NCBI RefSeq assembly: GCF_029168945.1
Contig: NC_083607.1
Span: 43,075,257 to 43,139,256, forward strand
Length of the DNA stretch: 64,000 nucleotides
Source: Cannabis sativa
Taxonomy: Eukaryota > Streptophyta > Magnoliopsida > Rosales > Cannabaceae
Direction: 5' to 3'
The notes under the pieces were generated by a model, which was not told the origin of the DNA, ran no database searches, and saw nothing but the letters and a program-made list of their open reading frames with translations. Positions 46,822 to 59,528 of the stretch are shown here, in pieces. The translations under genes were made by a program, and so were the position numbers. How positions within the stretch are numbered: the stretch's first letter is position 1; each line of letters begins with the position of its first letter.

Positions 46822-49593
46822 GTGTTTTCGAAAATTGATTTACGGTCTGGTTATCATCAACTTAGAATTCGGGAGGAGGACATACCGAAGACTGCTTTTA
46901 GAACCAGATATGGGCACTATGAGTTTCTGGTAATGTCGTTCGGATTGACTAATGCTCCTGCGGCCTTTATGGATCTCATGAATAGGGTGTTTAAGGATTT
47001 CCTCGATAACTGCGTTATAGTGTTTATCGATGACATTCTTGTATACTCTCAGTCAGAAGAGGAGCACGAGCATCATCTTCGAATGGTGTTACAGCGACTT
47101 AGGGATCACAAGCTGTATGCCAAGTTCAAAAAGTGCGAATTCTGGTTGTCTGAAGTGTCCTTTCTGGGACATATTGTTGGGAAGAATGGAATTATGGTCG
47201 ATCCAAACAAGGTGGAATCAGTGAAGAATTGGCCGAGGCCCAAGTCTGTGACGGAAATTCGAAGTTTTCTCGGGTTAGCAGGGTATTATCGACGTTTCGT
47301 CGAAGGATTTTCTAAACTTTCTATGCCCCTAACCGAATTGACCAAGAAAAATCAGAGATTTGTGTGGTCAGATAAGTGTGAGACAAGTTTTCAGGAGTTG
47401 AAGCAACGTTTGATAACAGCTCCAGTGTTAGCTTTGCCATCAAATCAAGAGAAATTCGTTGTTTATTGTGATGCATCCAGACAGAGTCTAGGATGTGTTC
47501 TGATGCAAGCTGACAGAGTCATAGCCTATGCCTCTCGTCAACTGAAGGATTATGAGCAGCGTTACCCAACTCATGATTTAGAGCTCGCTGCTGTGGTTTT
47601 TGCTTTAAAGATTTGGCGACATTATCTTTACGGTGAAAAGTGTGAGATTTATACTGATCATAAGAGTCTTAAATACTTTTTCACCCAGAAAGATTTGAAT
47701 ATGAGGCAGAGAAGGTGGTTGGAGTTAGTTAAAGATTACGATTGTGAAATACTGTATCACCCCGGGAAAGCCAATGTTGTGGCCGATGCTTTAAGCAGAA
47801 AGGGTCCTGGGCAAGTTTATACTACGATTATGATAGCCCCTCAACTAGCCTCGGAAATGGTTAGTGCAGAGATTGAGTTTGTGGTTGGGAAATTACATAA
47901 TTTAACACTCCCATCTGATCTTTTGGAGAGAATCAGAAACGCACAGCTGGAAGATCCCGAGCTAATTAAGGTTCGAGACGAGGTAATGGCTGGTCGGCCT
48001 AGAGGCTTTTCAGTCTCAAACTGTGGAATGTTGTTATGCAAAGCTCGAGTTTGTGTTCCTAATGTTGATGAGCTTAAGAGAGAGATACTAGATAAAGCTC
48101 ATACCACGCCTTATTCATTGCATTCGGGAACCACCAAAATGTATCAGGATTTGAAACCCTACCTTTGGTGGTATGGAATGAAAAGAGATGTGGTGGACTA
48201 TGTGTCCAAGTGTTTAACCTGCCAGCAGATTAAGGCTGAACATCAGAGGCCGGCAGGATTATTGCAACCTTTAGTCCTTCCAGAATGGAAGTGGGAGGAC
48301 ATTGCAATGGACTTTGTAACTGGTTTGCCTAGAACTACGGGGATGTATGATTCAGTATGGGTCATCGTGGACAGATTCACAAAGTCGGCTCACTTTCTAC
48401 CAGTGAAAGTTACCTATTCAGTGGATCAGTATGCTGAATTGTATGTGAAGGAGATAGTTCGTCTCCATGGAGCCCCTAAATCTATTGTATCAGATAGGGA
48501 TCCAAAGTTCACATCGAAGTTTTGGGTGAGTCTTCAGAAGGCTATGGGTACCAAGTTTAAGTTTAGCACAGCCTTTCACCCTCAGACTGATGGCCAGTCA
48601 GAAAGAACTATCCAGATTTTAGAAGACCTACTGCGAGCCTGTGTCATGGACTTTGAGGGTTCATGGAGTAAGTACTTGCCTTGATTGAATTCTCCTACAA
48701 CAACAGCTACCAAAGTACAATAGGGATGGCTCCCTATGAGATGTTATACGGTAGAAAATGTCGTTCTCCTATTCATTGGGACGAGATAGGATAAAGGAAG
48801 TACCTGGGTCCAGAGTTAGTGCAGAGGACCAATGAAGCTATTGATAAGATCAAGGCTCAGATGCTTGCTTCTCAAAGCAGGCAGAAAAGTTATGCTGATC
48901 CGAAGCGTAGAGATGTTACATTTCAGGCAGGAGAACATGTTTTCCTGCGGGTTTCACCAATGAAGGGTATTAGACGCTTCAGGAAGAAGGGTAAGTTAAG
49001 CCCTAGGTTCATTGGGTCATTTCAGATACTTGAGAAGGTCGGGCAGGTAGCGTATCGGCTAGCCTTACCACCAGCACTATCGGCTGTTCAAGACGTATTT
49101 CACATTTCTATGATAAGGAAATACGTGTCAGACCCGACTCATGTCTTGAGTTATGAAGCCCTTGAACTTCAACCACACTTATCCTATGAAGAGCAACCTG
49201 TTCAGATTTTGGATAGAAAAGAAAAAGTTCTTCGGAACAAGACTATTGCACTGGTTAAGGTGCTCTGGAGGAACAGTAAGGTAGAAGAAGCCACCTGTTC
49301 AAGACGTATTTCACATTTCTGTGATAAGGAAATACGTGTCAGACCCGACTCATGTCTTGAGTTATGAAGCCCTTGAACTTCAACCAGACTTATCCTATGA
49401 AGAGCAACCTGTTCAGATTTTGGATAGAAAAGAAAAAGTTCTTCGGAACAAGACTATCGCACTGGTTAAGGTGCTCTGGAGGAACAGTAAGGTGGAAGAC
49501 GCCACCTGGGAGTTGGAGTCGGATATGAGGACTCAACATCCAGAGCTATTCAGGTTAGATTTCGGGGACGAAATCCTATTAACGGGGGGATAA
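46822..49593 (+). pseudogene. pol of element B: reverse transcriptase, RNase H, integrase, chromodomain-like tail
   Basis: An intact frame of 620 codons (46822-48684) has [16 protein letters not shown] (47023-47034), [24 protein letters not shown], the integrase zinc finger ending [12 protein letters not shown], and core motifs WVIVDRF, SDRDPK and GQSERTIQ. A one-base loss at about 48681 shifts the frame. A TAA at 48793 replaces a Glu codon in the segment HWDEIG-x-RKYLGP. The frame then runs from 48819 to a 211-bp tandem duplication (49086-49507), which doubles the chromodomain-side segment and breaks the frame again. The final frame ends TWELESDMR-type at 49591. Roles are as for element A. 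Confidence 0.92.
49086..49507 (+). repeat. 211-bp tandem duplication in B pol
   Basis: The block from TGTTCAAGACGTATTTCAC (about 49085) to GCCACCTG (49297) is repeated with an offset of exactly 211 bases, ending at about 49508. The copies differ at only about five positions. CTG is present at both outer edges and at the junction, consistent with template slippage. As 211 is not a multiple of three, it shifts the frame. Confidence 0.93.
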
Positions 49594-49594
49594 T
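49581..49594 (+). other. Polypurine tract of element B
   Basis: AACGGGGGGATAAT directly before the 3' LTR; it contains the pol stop codon, as in A. Confidence 0.85.
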
Positions 49595-50886
49595 TGTAAT
49601 GACCGCTCTAGTATAAGGATTAGTAAAGGCAATTAGCACTAATTTTTTATTATTTTATTATTATTTGTGAATTTATTTAATAATGGATCCCAATATTTAG
49701 AAATAAATATTAGAGTTATAATTTCTCAATTCTAGAGATTTTATTAGACTCTAGGGGTATTATTTAGTTTATATGTGGAATATAATATTTTTTGTAATTT
49801 TTGTTCGGCGACAACGGAAAATGCGATGGATGGCTAGATTGATCACATGGGTAAGTTTAGAACCTTATTTCTTAGTGGGAAATATTTTAAAAGGAAATAA
49901 TTATCGGGATTGAGCGGGGTTATGGAATTTGACTATTTTACCCCTAGCTTTAGAAATACTTAAGTTATAACTTAAAGGGCATTTTAGTCTTTTCCTTAAT
50001 GAGGATAGGTGGCTGCCCTAGGTGATTGACACCTAGCCAAGTGATTTATTCAGCATGAATTAATTTGGGGAAAAGTCCTTTTTCATTTAAGGAAAGAAAG
50101 AAAATTAGAAATTTAGACTTTTCTTGAAATTCTCTCTCTCTTTCTTTCGGCTGGGACAAGCAAGGGCAAGGATCAATCCTCTCTTCCATTTTTCTGAGTT
50201 TTCAGCAAGTAATCCAAGGGGGGGATCAACCTAAGGTAAGTTCTAATGAAACCCTTTTTAGTTTTCAAGCTTTTGAGTTAGGTTGAATATCATGGCCAAT
50301 CATACTTTTGGATGCTATTGATGTTATCATAGCGGCACGAACATAGTGCCGGTCCTACAACACGATTATAGTGTTGGTAGGAGTGATATCATGGTCAGTA
50401 GCACAAGCAGTTAGAACGTTCTTGCTCATCTGTTAAGCCCTGTAGATAGGTGTATGGGTGCCTATTTACAGGTCGGAATTTATGTGATATGTTATATGCA
50501 TTTCTTACTGAGTCTGTCGACTCACAGTTTCTACTTTCATGTGTAGGTAAAGGAAAGGCGAAGGCTGAACAGGAGTGGACCTGAGCTCGGGTGAGATTGT
50601 ACATGTCAAAGCAGCGCGACCTGGAGTGTTCGGTCTCGGGACATCTGGGGATTTGTATTTTGGTAGTCGCTGTGCGACCTGTAATAAATGTATATTTTGA
50701 AAAGTTAATTTTATAAAGTTTGAAAACGGGATCCCGATATATGTAAATATTTTATTATATTAGAAAGTTTAATAATTAACATAAAAGTTTTAAATTGACA
50801 CTTTTTTTGAGAAAAATATTTGATTAGCAAAGATTGCACAATAATTGAAAAAGCACTGTAGCGTGCCTTAGCATTAGGGCATTACA
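49595..50886 (+). repeat. 3' LTR of element B, internally deleted
   Basis: TGTAATGACCGC to GCATTAGGGCATTACA, 1292 bp. Relative to the 5' LTR it lacks about 851 bp (43455-44305). ATAT occurs at both break edges. The loss removes the palindromes and half of the hairpin array. Confidence 0.95.
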
Positions 50887-51369
50887 GATTTACTTAGTAA
50901 ATTCGGTTCACTTATTGGAAGCTCAGCATATAGATCCATGGTCCCCATTATAGTTGAGACCATACTGCTTGTAAGACTCAATAATTGATTTGTAATTAAT
51001 CAATTATAATTCTAAAGTTAAACTATATCTAATTTATGAATTTTCACTAAGCAGGGGTGAAATTTGAAAGAAAAGAGATTCTAGGTTTATTTATTAATTA
51101 AGAGACTCTATATGTCTAATTAATAATTATATTAAATGAAGATATTATTTAATAATCTATATTAGTTATTAAATAATTAGTTTTGGCATTTAAATGGTTA
51201 GAATTGGAAAATTGGCGTTTTTGAGAAAATAGAAATAAAAATTGTGAAAACTACAAAATCCAAGTAAGGCCCATTAACACCTATGGCCGGCCACTTGGGT
51301 GAGGTTTTCCAATTAATATTTTCATTATTTTAATGCCAAATAATTACTAACCTAAACCTAGTAGTTGCC

Positions 51370-51378
51370 TATAAATAG
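51370..51378 (+). promoter_or_regulatory. TATA box of the C 5' LTR
   Basis: TATAAATAG in 'gcctataaatagaaagtgatgg'. It is conserved in the 3' LTR (59083-59091) and in D and E. Element B now lies upstream of it within the same LTR, cutting the promoter off from its own upstream half. Confidence 0.65.
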
Positions 51379-51817
51379 AAAGTGATGGCTCAATCAAAAA
51401 TAAGTTTTTCAACATGTTTTCTTCAGATTGCCTTTTTCAGAAAAACTGAGCCTCCCACTTTCTCTCTCTATAGTCGACCCTATCTCTCTCTCTTTTCCTC
51501 TTCACAATTTCAAAACCCCTAGTGATAGAGTAGTGCCCACACACAGCAAGTGGTACTTCAATCATAGATTGGAAGACTATGAAGGATCACACACAAAGAG
51601 AAGGACATTCGGGCTCAGATCTTGATAATACTCTGCGAAAAAAAGGATGCAAGGGTTAGAGATCTGAGTGGAAGGAGACATTATTCCGCTGCCATTAATG
51701 TAAGGTTTTCTTAACTTTATATGTGTTTAATTATCGTTTTAGAAAGTTCATATTTAGGGTGTTAAACAACATACTTGTGAGTAGATGTAAGATCCTGGTA
51801 AAATAAATTCCAACAAC

Positions 51818-51830
51818 TGGCCTCAAAGCC
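51818..51830 (+). other. Primer-binding site of element C
   Basis: TGGCCTCAAAGCC, two bases after the LTR end. It differs from the initiator-Met site at three positions, two of them (CC for TA) shared with element D. Confidence 0.7.
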
Positions 51831-54800
51831 ATGGTAATTGATTTGCTTGCAAGAAATTTGGACTTAAAACAATTTGTATGTGATTTGGATAGTTTCATGT
51901 TGTTTTGTGTGTTATATGATGATTGATTGATGTTTGTGAATTTTCGTGAAAAATAATTGAAGTTCTGTTTCTGGAATTATTTTTATTGGATAGTTTGGAA
52001 AAAATTAAGCAATTTACTTTTTTACAAAACTCAATTTCGATTTTATTTGAATTAGTTAGGAATTTTTGAAAATCGGAAAAATATCAGGGTGGTCCAACTA
52101 CCTACGCGCGCGGATGAGGGGCATCCCTCGGACAGCACGCGCTCAGACAACTTTTTTGTCTGAAACCAAGCCTTGCGCGCGCGAAGAGGCTGCATGCAGC
52201 CTCCTGCGCCGAGGTTTCTCAGTCAAGCACCTCCCCAAGCGCGCGCGGGCAGTATGAATGCATATTGTCCGTACCACTTTCAAATTTTTTTCGTTTTCTT
52301 CGATTTTTCATGCTATTTCATAAAATTAACTTCTGATTTTTTGTGGAGTTTTGTATTTTGATTTTTACTTTTTAATTTTCAAATCTAATTATCAGAAATA
52401 AATTAATTTGAATTTTTAAAATTAATTTTAGACATTAGTGTAATTTGAATCTGAAAATAGGTAAAAATCTATTTTTTGCTTAATTTTTATCTTATCTTTT
52501 AAATTTGATTATTTTATCTTATTTTTAAATTTAAGGTCAGATATTAATTTTTTAAATTAAATATATTTTTTTTTTAAATTATTTGATCTTATTTAAATTT
52601 AAAATAAGATTACTATAATCATGATATTTTGAATAGAAATAAGATATTTTGCTAACTTTTAAATTTTGTTATTTAAATTAAATTATAAAATCAGAAAAAA
52701 GATATTAATTTATTTTTTTTATTATTTTATTGAATATTTAATTTATAAAATAACATGAAATTTTTTAAAAGTGGTTAGCAAATTTTGAAATGATATTTAG
52801 GTTATTTGAAACCTAATTTTTCAAAATTGTAGGATTTAATTTTAAATATTATTTTAATATTTTTTTTAATCCGAAAATATATATATTTTATTATTATTTA
52901 TTATTTTTCGAAATTTAATTATTTAAAATTAAATAAATCCTACATCCAACTATACAATTCAACTTGTTGAAGGAGTATGTGTTTTAGCTTATGTGTAAGT
53001 TTTATAAAACCTATTATTGCTTGATCTAAATTGCTATGGTTAACTTGTTGGCAAATCCAATGAACTGATTTTAACTCATGGTTCAATTGTCAATAGGTCA
53101 AGTAAATAATTTGTAACAGGTAATTTTTACATTCTTCTTTCATCTGTGTATGACCTAGAAACATGATAGGGTACATCCAAATCTGTGTGCTTGTGTGAGC
53201 CTATGTGTTTATTTTATTATAGATGCATGTAGGTTGTTGTTAAATAAAATGTCATACCATGATAGATTTTATTTAGGTCCATTTAGTTTTTAGACCTATT
53301 CAATTAATAACAGTTATTTATTTTAAGGTTAAATTCCTCTCTTTTGGGCCTTGTGTGAGAGTTGGGGGCCAATAGAAGTAGGTACGACATACTGAACCCA
53401 GCTCCACCTCACATGAACTACCCCAATTGTGAAGGCCCATTTGCCTGATTTGAATAACTGTGCTAGGTTAATTAAATTAGTTTAACCTAATAAAATTGAT
53501 TAGCAACATAATTAACTTTTAAAATATATGAAATTTATTTTCATTTTAATATTTTAAAGTTAATTTTAAGAAAAACACTCTTAGTTTTTAGATATTATTT
53601 CTAGACAAACTATTTGTATTTTTCTTGAATTTAATTAAATAAAAAATTTTAACTAACGAGATTCTTTCTGAAGCTTATTTATTAAATATTCCTATTTAAG
53701 TTATGAATTAGTTATTTTAACTGATTTTTCTTATCTAACTTAAATTTGAATATTTTTTGAATTTAAAATTAAGTTGAGGAATTCTAGGAATTAGTTATTG
53801 AAGATTCTTGAGATATTTTTTAAGTTAGTTTTAAACTTAAAATGGAATATTTTTCAAATTAAGTGGTTACAACTTAATTTTTGATATTTAATTGAATTTA
53901 AATTTGAAAATATTTAATTTTTAGATTCTTTCTATAACAACTTAAATTAGATATTTTTTCAATTTTTTTTGAAATGACACTTAGTTGAATTGAGATATTT
54001 TCTACATAGTTATTTCTAGACTACTTATTATTTCTAATATTAAATAGGAAAATATTATACATTGTGAAATTAATTATTTAAATAATTAATTTTGGTACAA
54101 TTCAAGTTAAGAATATTTTTCCTAGTATTAAACTAGAGATTAATAATTAAGCTTTCTCTACACTTAATTATTTATTTCTTAAATTTAATATTTTTAATTA
54201 AATTGAAAAATAAAATATTTAAGTTGATTTTCATCATGATACTTAAATTTTTTTTTTTCATGACACTTAATTAAATAGAAAATTATTTTAAGTTGAATTT
54301 TTTTTTTCAACTTAAATTTAAATAATTTTCAAAATATATTTTCTTTATTTTATTAATCAATTTCGAAATTGCATTTAATTATGCAAGATAATTTTGAATT
54401 TATCTTGAAAAATAGATTAAGTTGTAAATTAATTATTTATTTTAATTAATTTTTGAACCAACTTAAATCAATGATTTCATTTACTAATTAATTTAGAATA
54501 AATGAACTAAAATATATTATTAGAAATTGAATTAATTAGTCAAAAGAAAATCTAGATGGACAATAATTTTGCTTGAAGTATTTTTTCTAGTAATTATTAT
54601 TTAAGTATTTCGAAAATAGTATAGTGTTATACTTTCTTTTTCAAAATACAATAAATATATTCTTATGAAAATTTAAATTTGAGTTGCAAGTTTAAATTAA
54701 TACAACTTAAATTAAATAATTTTCTTAATATTTATTGGAAAATTAATACTAAGATGGAAATAATTCAATTTATTTTCATAACCATCTAAGTATAATTTTA

Positions 54801-55432
54801 TAAATATTCAATTAAATTCTATTTAGAGTTTTATTCGAAATTTGATATTTAATGAATATATATATTATAAATAATTAAAAAAAAAATACATTTTAAATAA
54901 TGAGCTTTATTATTATTAAGATATTCGATCTCCATTGTTGGTTTTACATAACTTTTGTTTTAGTGAGTAATCCTCCCCAATGGAGGAACGTTCATTAGCA
55001 AGTTAGCACCGTTTAATCTCGAAAGATAAGTAGCTTTGTAAGTGTTTTATATGGTATTGATCACCCTAATGGTGGCGACTGTATTTGACTTACAAAATAT
55101 GAAACAATGGTAGAAGCTCATAAGATAGAATAGCCTTGACTCTCGCCTAAACAGGACAACGCTAGTTTCCAATCTTGATCGAATAAAAGGTTGCTTTAAT
55201 ATTCATTATTTTAGATGAGCTGACAACTCTATTCAATGGATGGTAGCTTTGACTCTCGCCTAAACGGGACACTGATATCAGTTTGTTGAAAACCTTGGAA
55301 ATTATTTAGGATTGTATTTTTTAGTATTTTCTCTTATCATTCCTACATGCTATGTGCTTATAATTTCTGAATTGGATTTTGTGATAAAACATTATTGATT
55401 TCTATTTATTATTTTGTAGTATCCTGTATAGC
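51831..55432 (+). other. Untranslated leader of Copia element C
   Basis: About 3.6 kb of AT-rich sequence without a gene, unusually long for a Copia leader. It has a GC-rich block at 52098-52256 with GCGCGCG runs and the perfect palindrome GAGGCTGCATGCAGCCTC (52186-52203) that D lacks. Near the end GACTCTCGCCTAAACGGGAC (55252-55271) and a close copy at 55138-55157 match blocks in D's leader. Confidence 0.75.
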
Positions 55433-56316
55433 CATGTCAAATCCCATGTTATCACTCTTGACTGAAAATAAGCTAAGTGGATCTAACTTTCCAAAATGGA
55501 ATGACAACATTAATATTGCTCTCATAGGAGAAAGTGCCTTATTTGTGTTAACTAAGCCGTGTCCTGAACAGCCGGGTGACAATGCAACCAAAGCTGTTAA
55601 AGAGAAGTTCGAGCGTTGGTAGAATGCTAGCAATAAAGCTCGATACTTCATGCTTTCCAGCATGGTTGACACCCTTAAAACAAGGTTTGCAAAAACCGAC
55701 ACGGCTGCAGAAATTATGATGCAGTTAACTGAGCTATTTTGTATGGCATCTATTCAGTCTCGCTTTGACGCGACTAAGAAGTTCATCAATGCACGAATGG
55801 AACCCCATCAAAATGTGCGTGATCATGTTCTCCTAATGGCAAGTTATTTCCAGGAAGTCTAGAATCATGGTGCTGAAATGGATCACACTACTCAAGTAAG
55901 CCTTATCTTGAATAGTCTGACTCCAGCTTTTCTGCCCTATACATCAAATTATGTCATGAATAAAAAGGAAATAGACTTTCATGAGTTAGTCAATGACCTT
56001 CAGCATATGAAAATTTGATTGGAGGACCCAAGAAGAAAGGGGGTAAACCTCACAATTCTGGAAATGGTAATCGGGCGGTTAAACCTGAGGCACATGTAGC
56101 CTCTACTTCAAGACCCAAGACAAAGAAGAAGTGAAAAAATACCAAGAAGCGAGCCAAAGCTGTAAAAATAGTTCCAAACAAAAAGGCTGCTGCTACTGGT
56201 GATGCACTAAAAGGAAAGTGTTTCTACTGCAATGAGAAAGGTCATTGGAAACCCCAATGTCCTAAACTTCTTCCAAAGAAAAAAGGTGTTTCTTTCTATA
56301 AACTTGATGAGTTTTA
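55433..56316 (+). pseudogene. gag of Copia element C
   Basis: ATG at 55433 opens MSNPMLSLLTENKLSGSNF and FPKWNDNINIAL, the usual start of this Copia gag type. The frame continues through stops at 55619 (TAG) and 55859 (TAG) with FDATKKFINARMEPHQNVRD and LILNSLTPAFLPYTSNYV. Another stop at about 56017 and a frame change follow. The zinc knuckle CFYCNEKGHWKPQC (56219-56260) is intact. Gag would form the RNA-packaging particle. Lesions are few, so decay here is milder than in pol. Confidence 0.85.
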
Positions 56317-58072
56317 GTGAATTATTATCCCATTCGATTATTGATTCTGGACTAACTTTGTTTATTTGTTTTTCTTCTTATTATACCCAAGCTGCTTGAA
56401 CTCAGATGCTATCTTAGTGAGTTGGATCGGAAAGCTGGACAAAGGGTGAAGATCGTCCAAGATAAAGATGAAGCTCATTTATTTATTTATTTTTGAATTA
56501 ATTGTTTTAGTTTAAAAACAATTTGGATTTCGAATTTTAGTTTGGGATTTTTATTCCCTGTTTTTCTCATAATGTTGCAATACATTTTTTTTATTAATAA
56601 TATTTTCTTTTACAAATAAATTGCAATTTATGAGATTGAGCTTCATTTACTTTATCGTAAACCACAATTACCACATTATATTTATATGTTTGTATGTGTA
56701 AGTGTTTTTATTATTGGTACAAATTCTATAATATTTACAACTCTTCATAGAGTTATTTTACATAAACACTAGAAATTATTTCTATGTTTATAAATAATTG
56801 TTAATTCTAATACAATTATTAAGAATTTGTTTAATAAAAGGATCTTTTGATCTGATAGGGGTGGAGAAAAGTTAAGAAAACTATGCAGTTCAACGATCTT
56901 TTATCTCTAATGAACTCTGGATTATATTCAACTCCACATAATCTCTATAACACTTAGAGAATCATGATCTTTATAACCTTTAGGGGTGGATCATAATCTC
57001 TATATACTTAGGGGTGAATTTTAAAATCCACAGTACTCTGTAACACATATTTTCTTTAAACATGGAAGTAATATAATAAATTAGCTATTATCAGTATAAA
57101 TCCTTAATCTTGATTATATGTTCCAGTTTAGTTTTACTGTTGTAGTAAACAATGATACCTATAAAGTTCTTTGATAATGTATCACACTACCTTAATTGAG
57201 TGGGAGAATTTTAAAATTCCTTACCCATCTTCATTTGGTTGACATTTGTGATAGGAACTTAAGAACACTACTGAAAAGCAAATCTAACCATTCATGTGGA
57301 TAGAAATAACTTATCAGAATTATGAGAATAAGATAAAAGAATTCTTACATAGTCTATTGGAATGACTTGAGCAAAGATTCTTAATCCTCATTACATTTTA
57401 TGGTATCTTAATTTGATTACTCAATCTCTACCAAGTATTTTTCACTTCAAATACTAGTCTGCTATGTTGATGATTTAGTCTTAAAAAAACTTATAGTTTC
57501 AGACTAATACAATAAGTCACAACTAGATATCCCTCAAAGCAATAAGAGGTTAAAAGTATTATTTAACCAGACATCTACTATTGAGTGGGAGCTATCTGAG
57601 ATGTAATCAAATAAGGAACGTTAGAACATACTCAAGAAAGATTTATGAAAGTGATCTATATGTTAGATATTAAGGAACTGTATATTAGTTATCCTTATAT
57701 CTACCCCAACTCATTCAAGTTTTTGAGATGGTGGTTACTCTGGGGGTGGAGCAATTATTCTATAATAATTCAAGCTCTACAAGAGAAGAAAATTACCAGA
57801 AAGTTATTTTACTGAAGAAAATTCTACACTGTATTATCTCAATTCCAAATTTTTAAAATATGAGAGATATGTCTTCTGTTTATTCAGATGTACTTTAAAA
57901 ACAGTAAGGATTTCAGTATCCCTTGATGAGTAAAGCATGTAGTAAAGGATGTTTCATAAATGTATTTATGAACTTGTTTTCAGAAGATTGGGTGGACTTA
58001 AATATACTACACTTGATCTGAAGATCAAGACAACAGATTGATTAAAATGCACAGTTTGTTTTATGTTAGTGC
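56317..58072 (+). pseudogene. Decayed Copia pol of element C
   Basis: IIDSG (56337-56351) right after gag is the protease active site, SDRGGE (56851-56868) the integrase core and CYVDDLVL (57460-57483, YVDD at 57463-57474) the reverse-transcriptase catalytic motif. They lie in order but at about 500-600 bp spacing, far closer than in intact elements, and with no open frame between them. Element E keeps YYVDD at the matching place. So this family once had a full pol that has shrunk by deletion. Confidence 0.7.
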
Positions 58073-58083
58073 AAGTGGGAGTT
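58073..58083 (+). other. Polypurine tract of element C
   Basis: AAGTGGGAGTT, preceded by GTTAGTGC, directly before the 3' LTR. Element E has the same tract in reverse (63266-63277). Confidence 0.8.
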
Positions 58084-59528
58084 TATTGGGTTTTGTGCCC
58101 TAAATAAAACCCTTTACAATCTGATTAATTATCAATATAAGAAATTTGAAGTGATTTATATTTGCATGAATTTTTCATGCTTATGGTTTAGTATGTTTAT
58201 TATATTTATGCACAAAATCTGTTAAGTGCTAAACATAAATATGGAATCTATAGCTTCTACTGGTGTATAGAAGTCAAGTGATGATTCCCTTCGAGCTTAA
58301 CTAAATAGAAGTAAATGGGTGAGCTCTTGTTTCAGTGACTAATTCATAGATCAATAAAACATCATATACAGGTAGCTAAGTGTTTTAAGGGGCCAAATAC
58401 ATTAAGGGGTGAAAACGGTAAAATGATCCCATCTAGATGTAAATCATCTATATAAAGGATCTTTAATCACATTAAGATTATAACAATGGTTAAATGAGAT
58501 AGCATATCTATATCGTGAAACATACAGAATGCTCTATATAAGTCTGAGAGTGAAATTCTAAGTTCTAAGAGTGGATTCAACAAGGAATTTATAAGTAGGG
58601 ATTTACTTGGTAAATTCGGTTCACTTATTGGAAGCTCAGCATATAGATCCATGGTCCCCATTCTAGTTGAGACCATACTGCTTGTAAGACTCAATAATTG
58701 ATTTGTAATTAATCAATTATAATTCTAAAGTAAGACTATGTCTAATTTATGAATTTTCACTAAGTAGGGGTGAAATTATAAAGAAAAGAGATTCTAGGTT
58801 TATTTATTAATTAAGAGACTCTAAATGTCTAATTAATAATTATATTAAATGACAATATTTTTTAATAATCTATTTTAGTTATTAAATAATTAGTTTTGAC
58901 ATTTAAATGGTTAGAATTGGAAAATTGACGTTTTTGAGAAAATAGAAATAAAAATTGCGAAAACTACAAAATCCAAGTAAGGCCCATTAACACCTATGGC
59001 CGGCCACTTGGGTGAGGTTTTCCAATTAATATTTTCATTATTTTAATGCCAAATAATTACTAACCTAAACCTAGTAGTTGCCTATAAATAGAAAGTGATG
59101 GCTCAGTCAAAAATAAGTTTTTCAACAAGTTTTCTTCAGATTGCCTTTTTCAGAAAAACTGAGCCTTCCACTTTCTCTCTCTATAGTCGACCCTATCTCT
59201 CTCTCTTTTCCTCTTCACAATTTCGAAACCCTTAGTGATAGAGTAGTGCCCACACACAGCAAGTGGTACCTCAATCAGAGATTGGAAGACTGTGAAGGAT
59301 CACACACAAAGAGAAGGACATTCGGGCTCAGATCTTGATAATACTCTGCGATAGAAAGGATACAAGGGTTAGAGATCTTAGTGGAAGGAGACATTATTCC
59401 GCTGCCACTAATGTAAGGTTTTCTTAACTTTATATTTGTTTAATTATCACTTTAGAAAGTTCATATTTAGGGTGTTAAACAACATACTTGTGAGTAGATG
59501 TAAGATCCTGGTAAAATAAATTCCAACA
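58084..59528 (+). repeat. 3' LTR of element C, internally deleted
   Basis: It begins TATTGGGTTTTGTGCCC (terminal TG mutated to TA) and ends AAATTCCAACA, 1445 bp. It lacks 442 bp present in the 5' LTR (41936-42377). Confidence 0.93.

Larger units (their letters stand above)
42755..50886 (+). mobile_element. Ty3/Gypsy Tekay-type chromovirus element B, full length
   Basis: 8132 bp with LTR, PBS, gag, pol, PPT and LTR, flanked by the perfect duplication GATTT (42750-42754 and 50887-50891). The LTRs differ at only a handful of bases where both are present, so it is the youngest large insertion here. The pol proteins resemble those of A closely, while the LTR sequences differ, so A and B are separate families of one lineage. 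The solo LTR at 1757-3826 belongs to B's family. Broken by frameshifts, two stops and a 211-bp duplication. Confidence 0.95.
41792..51815 (+). repeat. 5' LTR of element C, split by element B
   Basis: The pieces 41792-42754 and 50892-51815 give 1887 bp. It starts TGTTGGGTTTTGTGCCC and ends AAATAAATTCCAACA. B sits at 42755-50886 with GATTT on both sides; the uninterrupted context is seen at 58595-58610 in the 3' LTR. Confidence 0.93.
41792..59528 (+). mobile_element. Copia-type LTR retrotransposon C, decayed, hosting element B
   Basis: Two LTRs, PBS, gag, worn pol and PPT in order, flanked by the perfect duplication GATAC (41787-41791 and 59529-59533). Without B it is about 9.6 kb. The gag has stops and a frameshift. 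Pol survives only as protease, integrase and reverse-transcriptase motifs within 1.75 kb, far too short for a full Copia pol of about 3.5-4 kb. Minus-strand relatives D and E are in the same window. It sits in gag of F. Confidence 0.93.

Noticed and set aside
51428..51625. 65-codon frame repeated at 59141-59338
   Set aside because: It is in the transcribed part of the C LTR and is conserved only because both LTRs are copies; CT-rich leader explains its Ser/Leu content.
51831..58083. Element C as a natural gag-only (TR-GAG type) non-autonomous retrotransposon
   Set aside because: Protease IIDSG, integrase SDRGGE and reverse-transcriptase YVDD remnants follow gag in order, so the family had a full pol that decayed.
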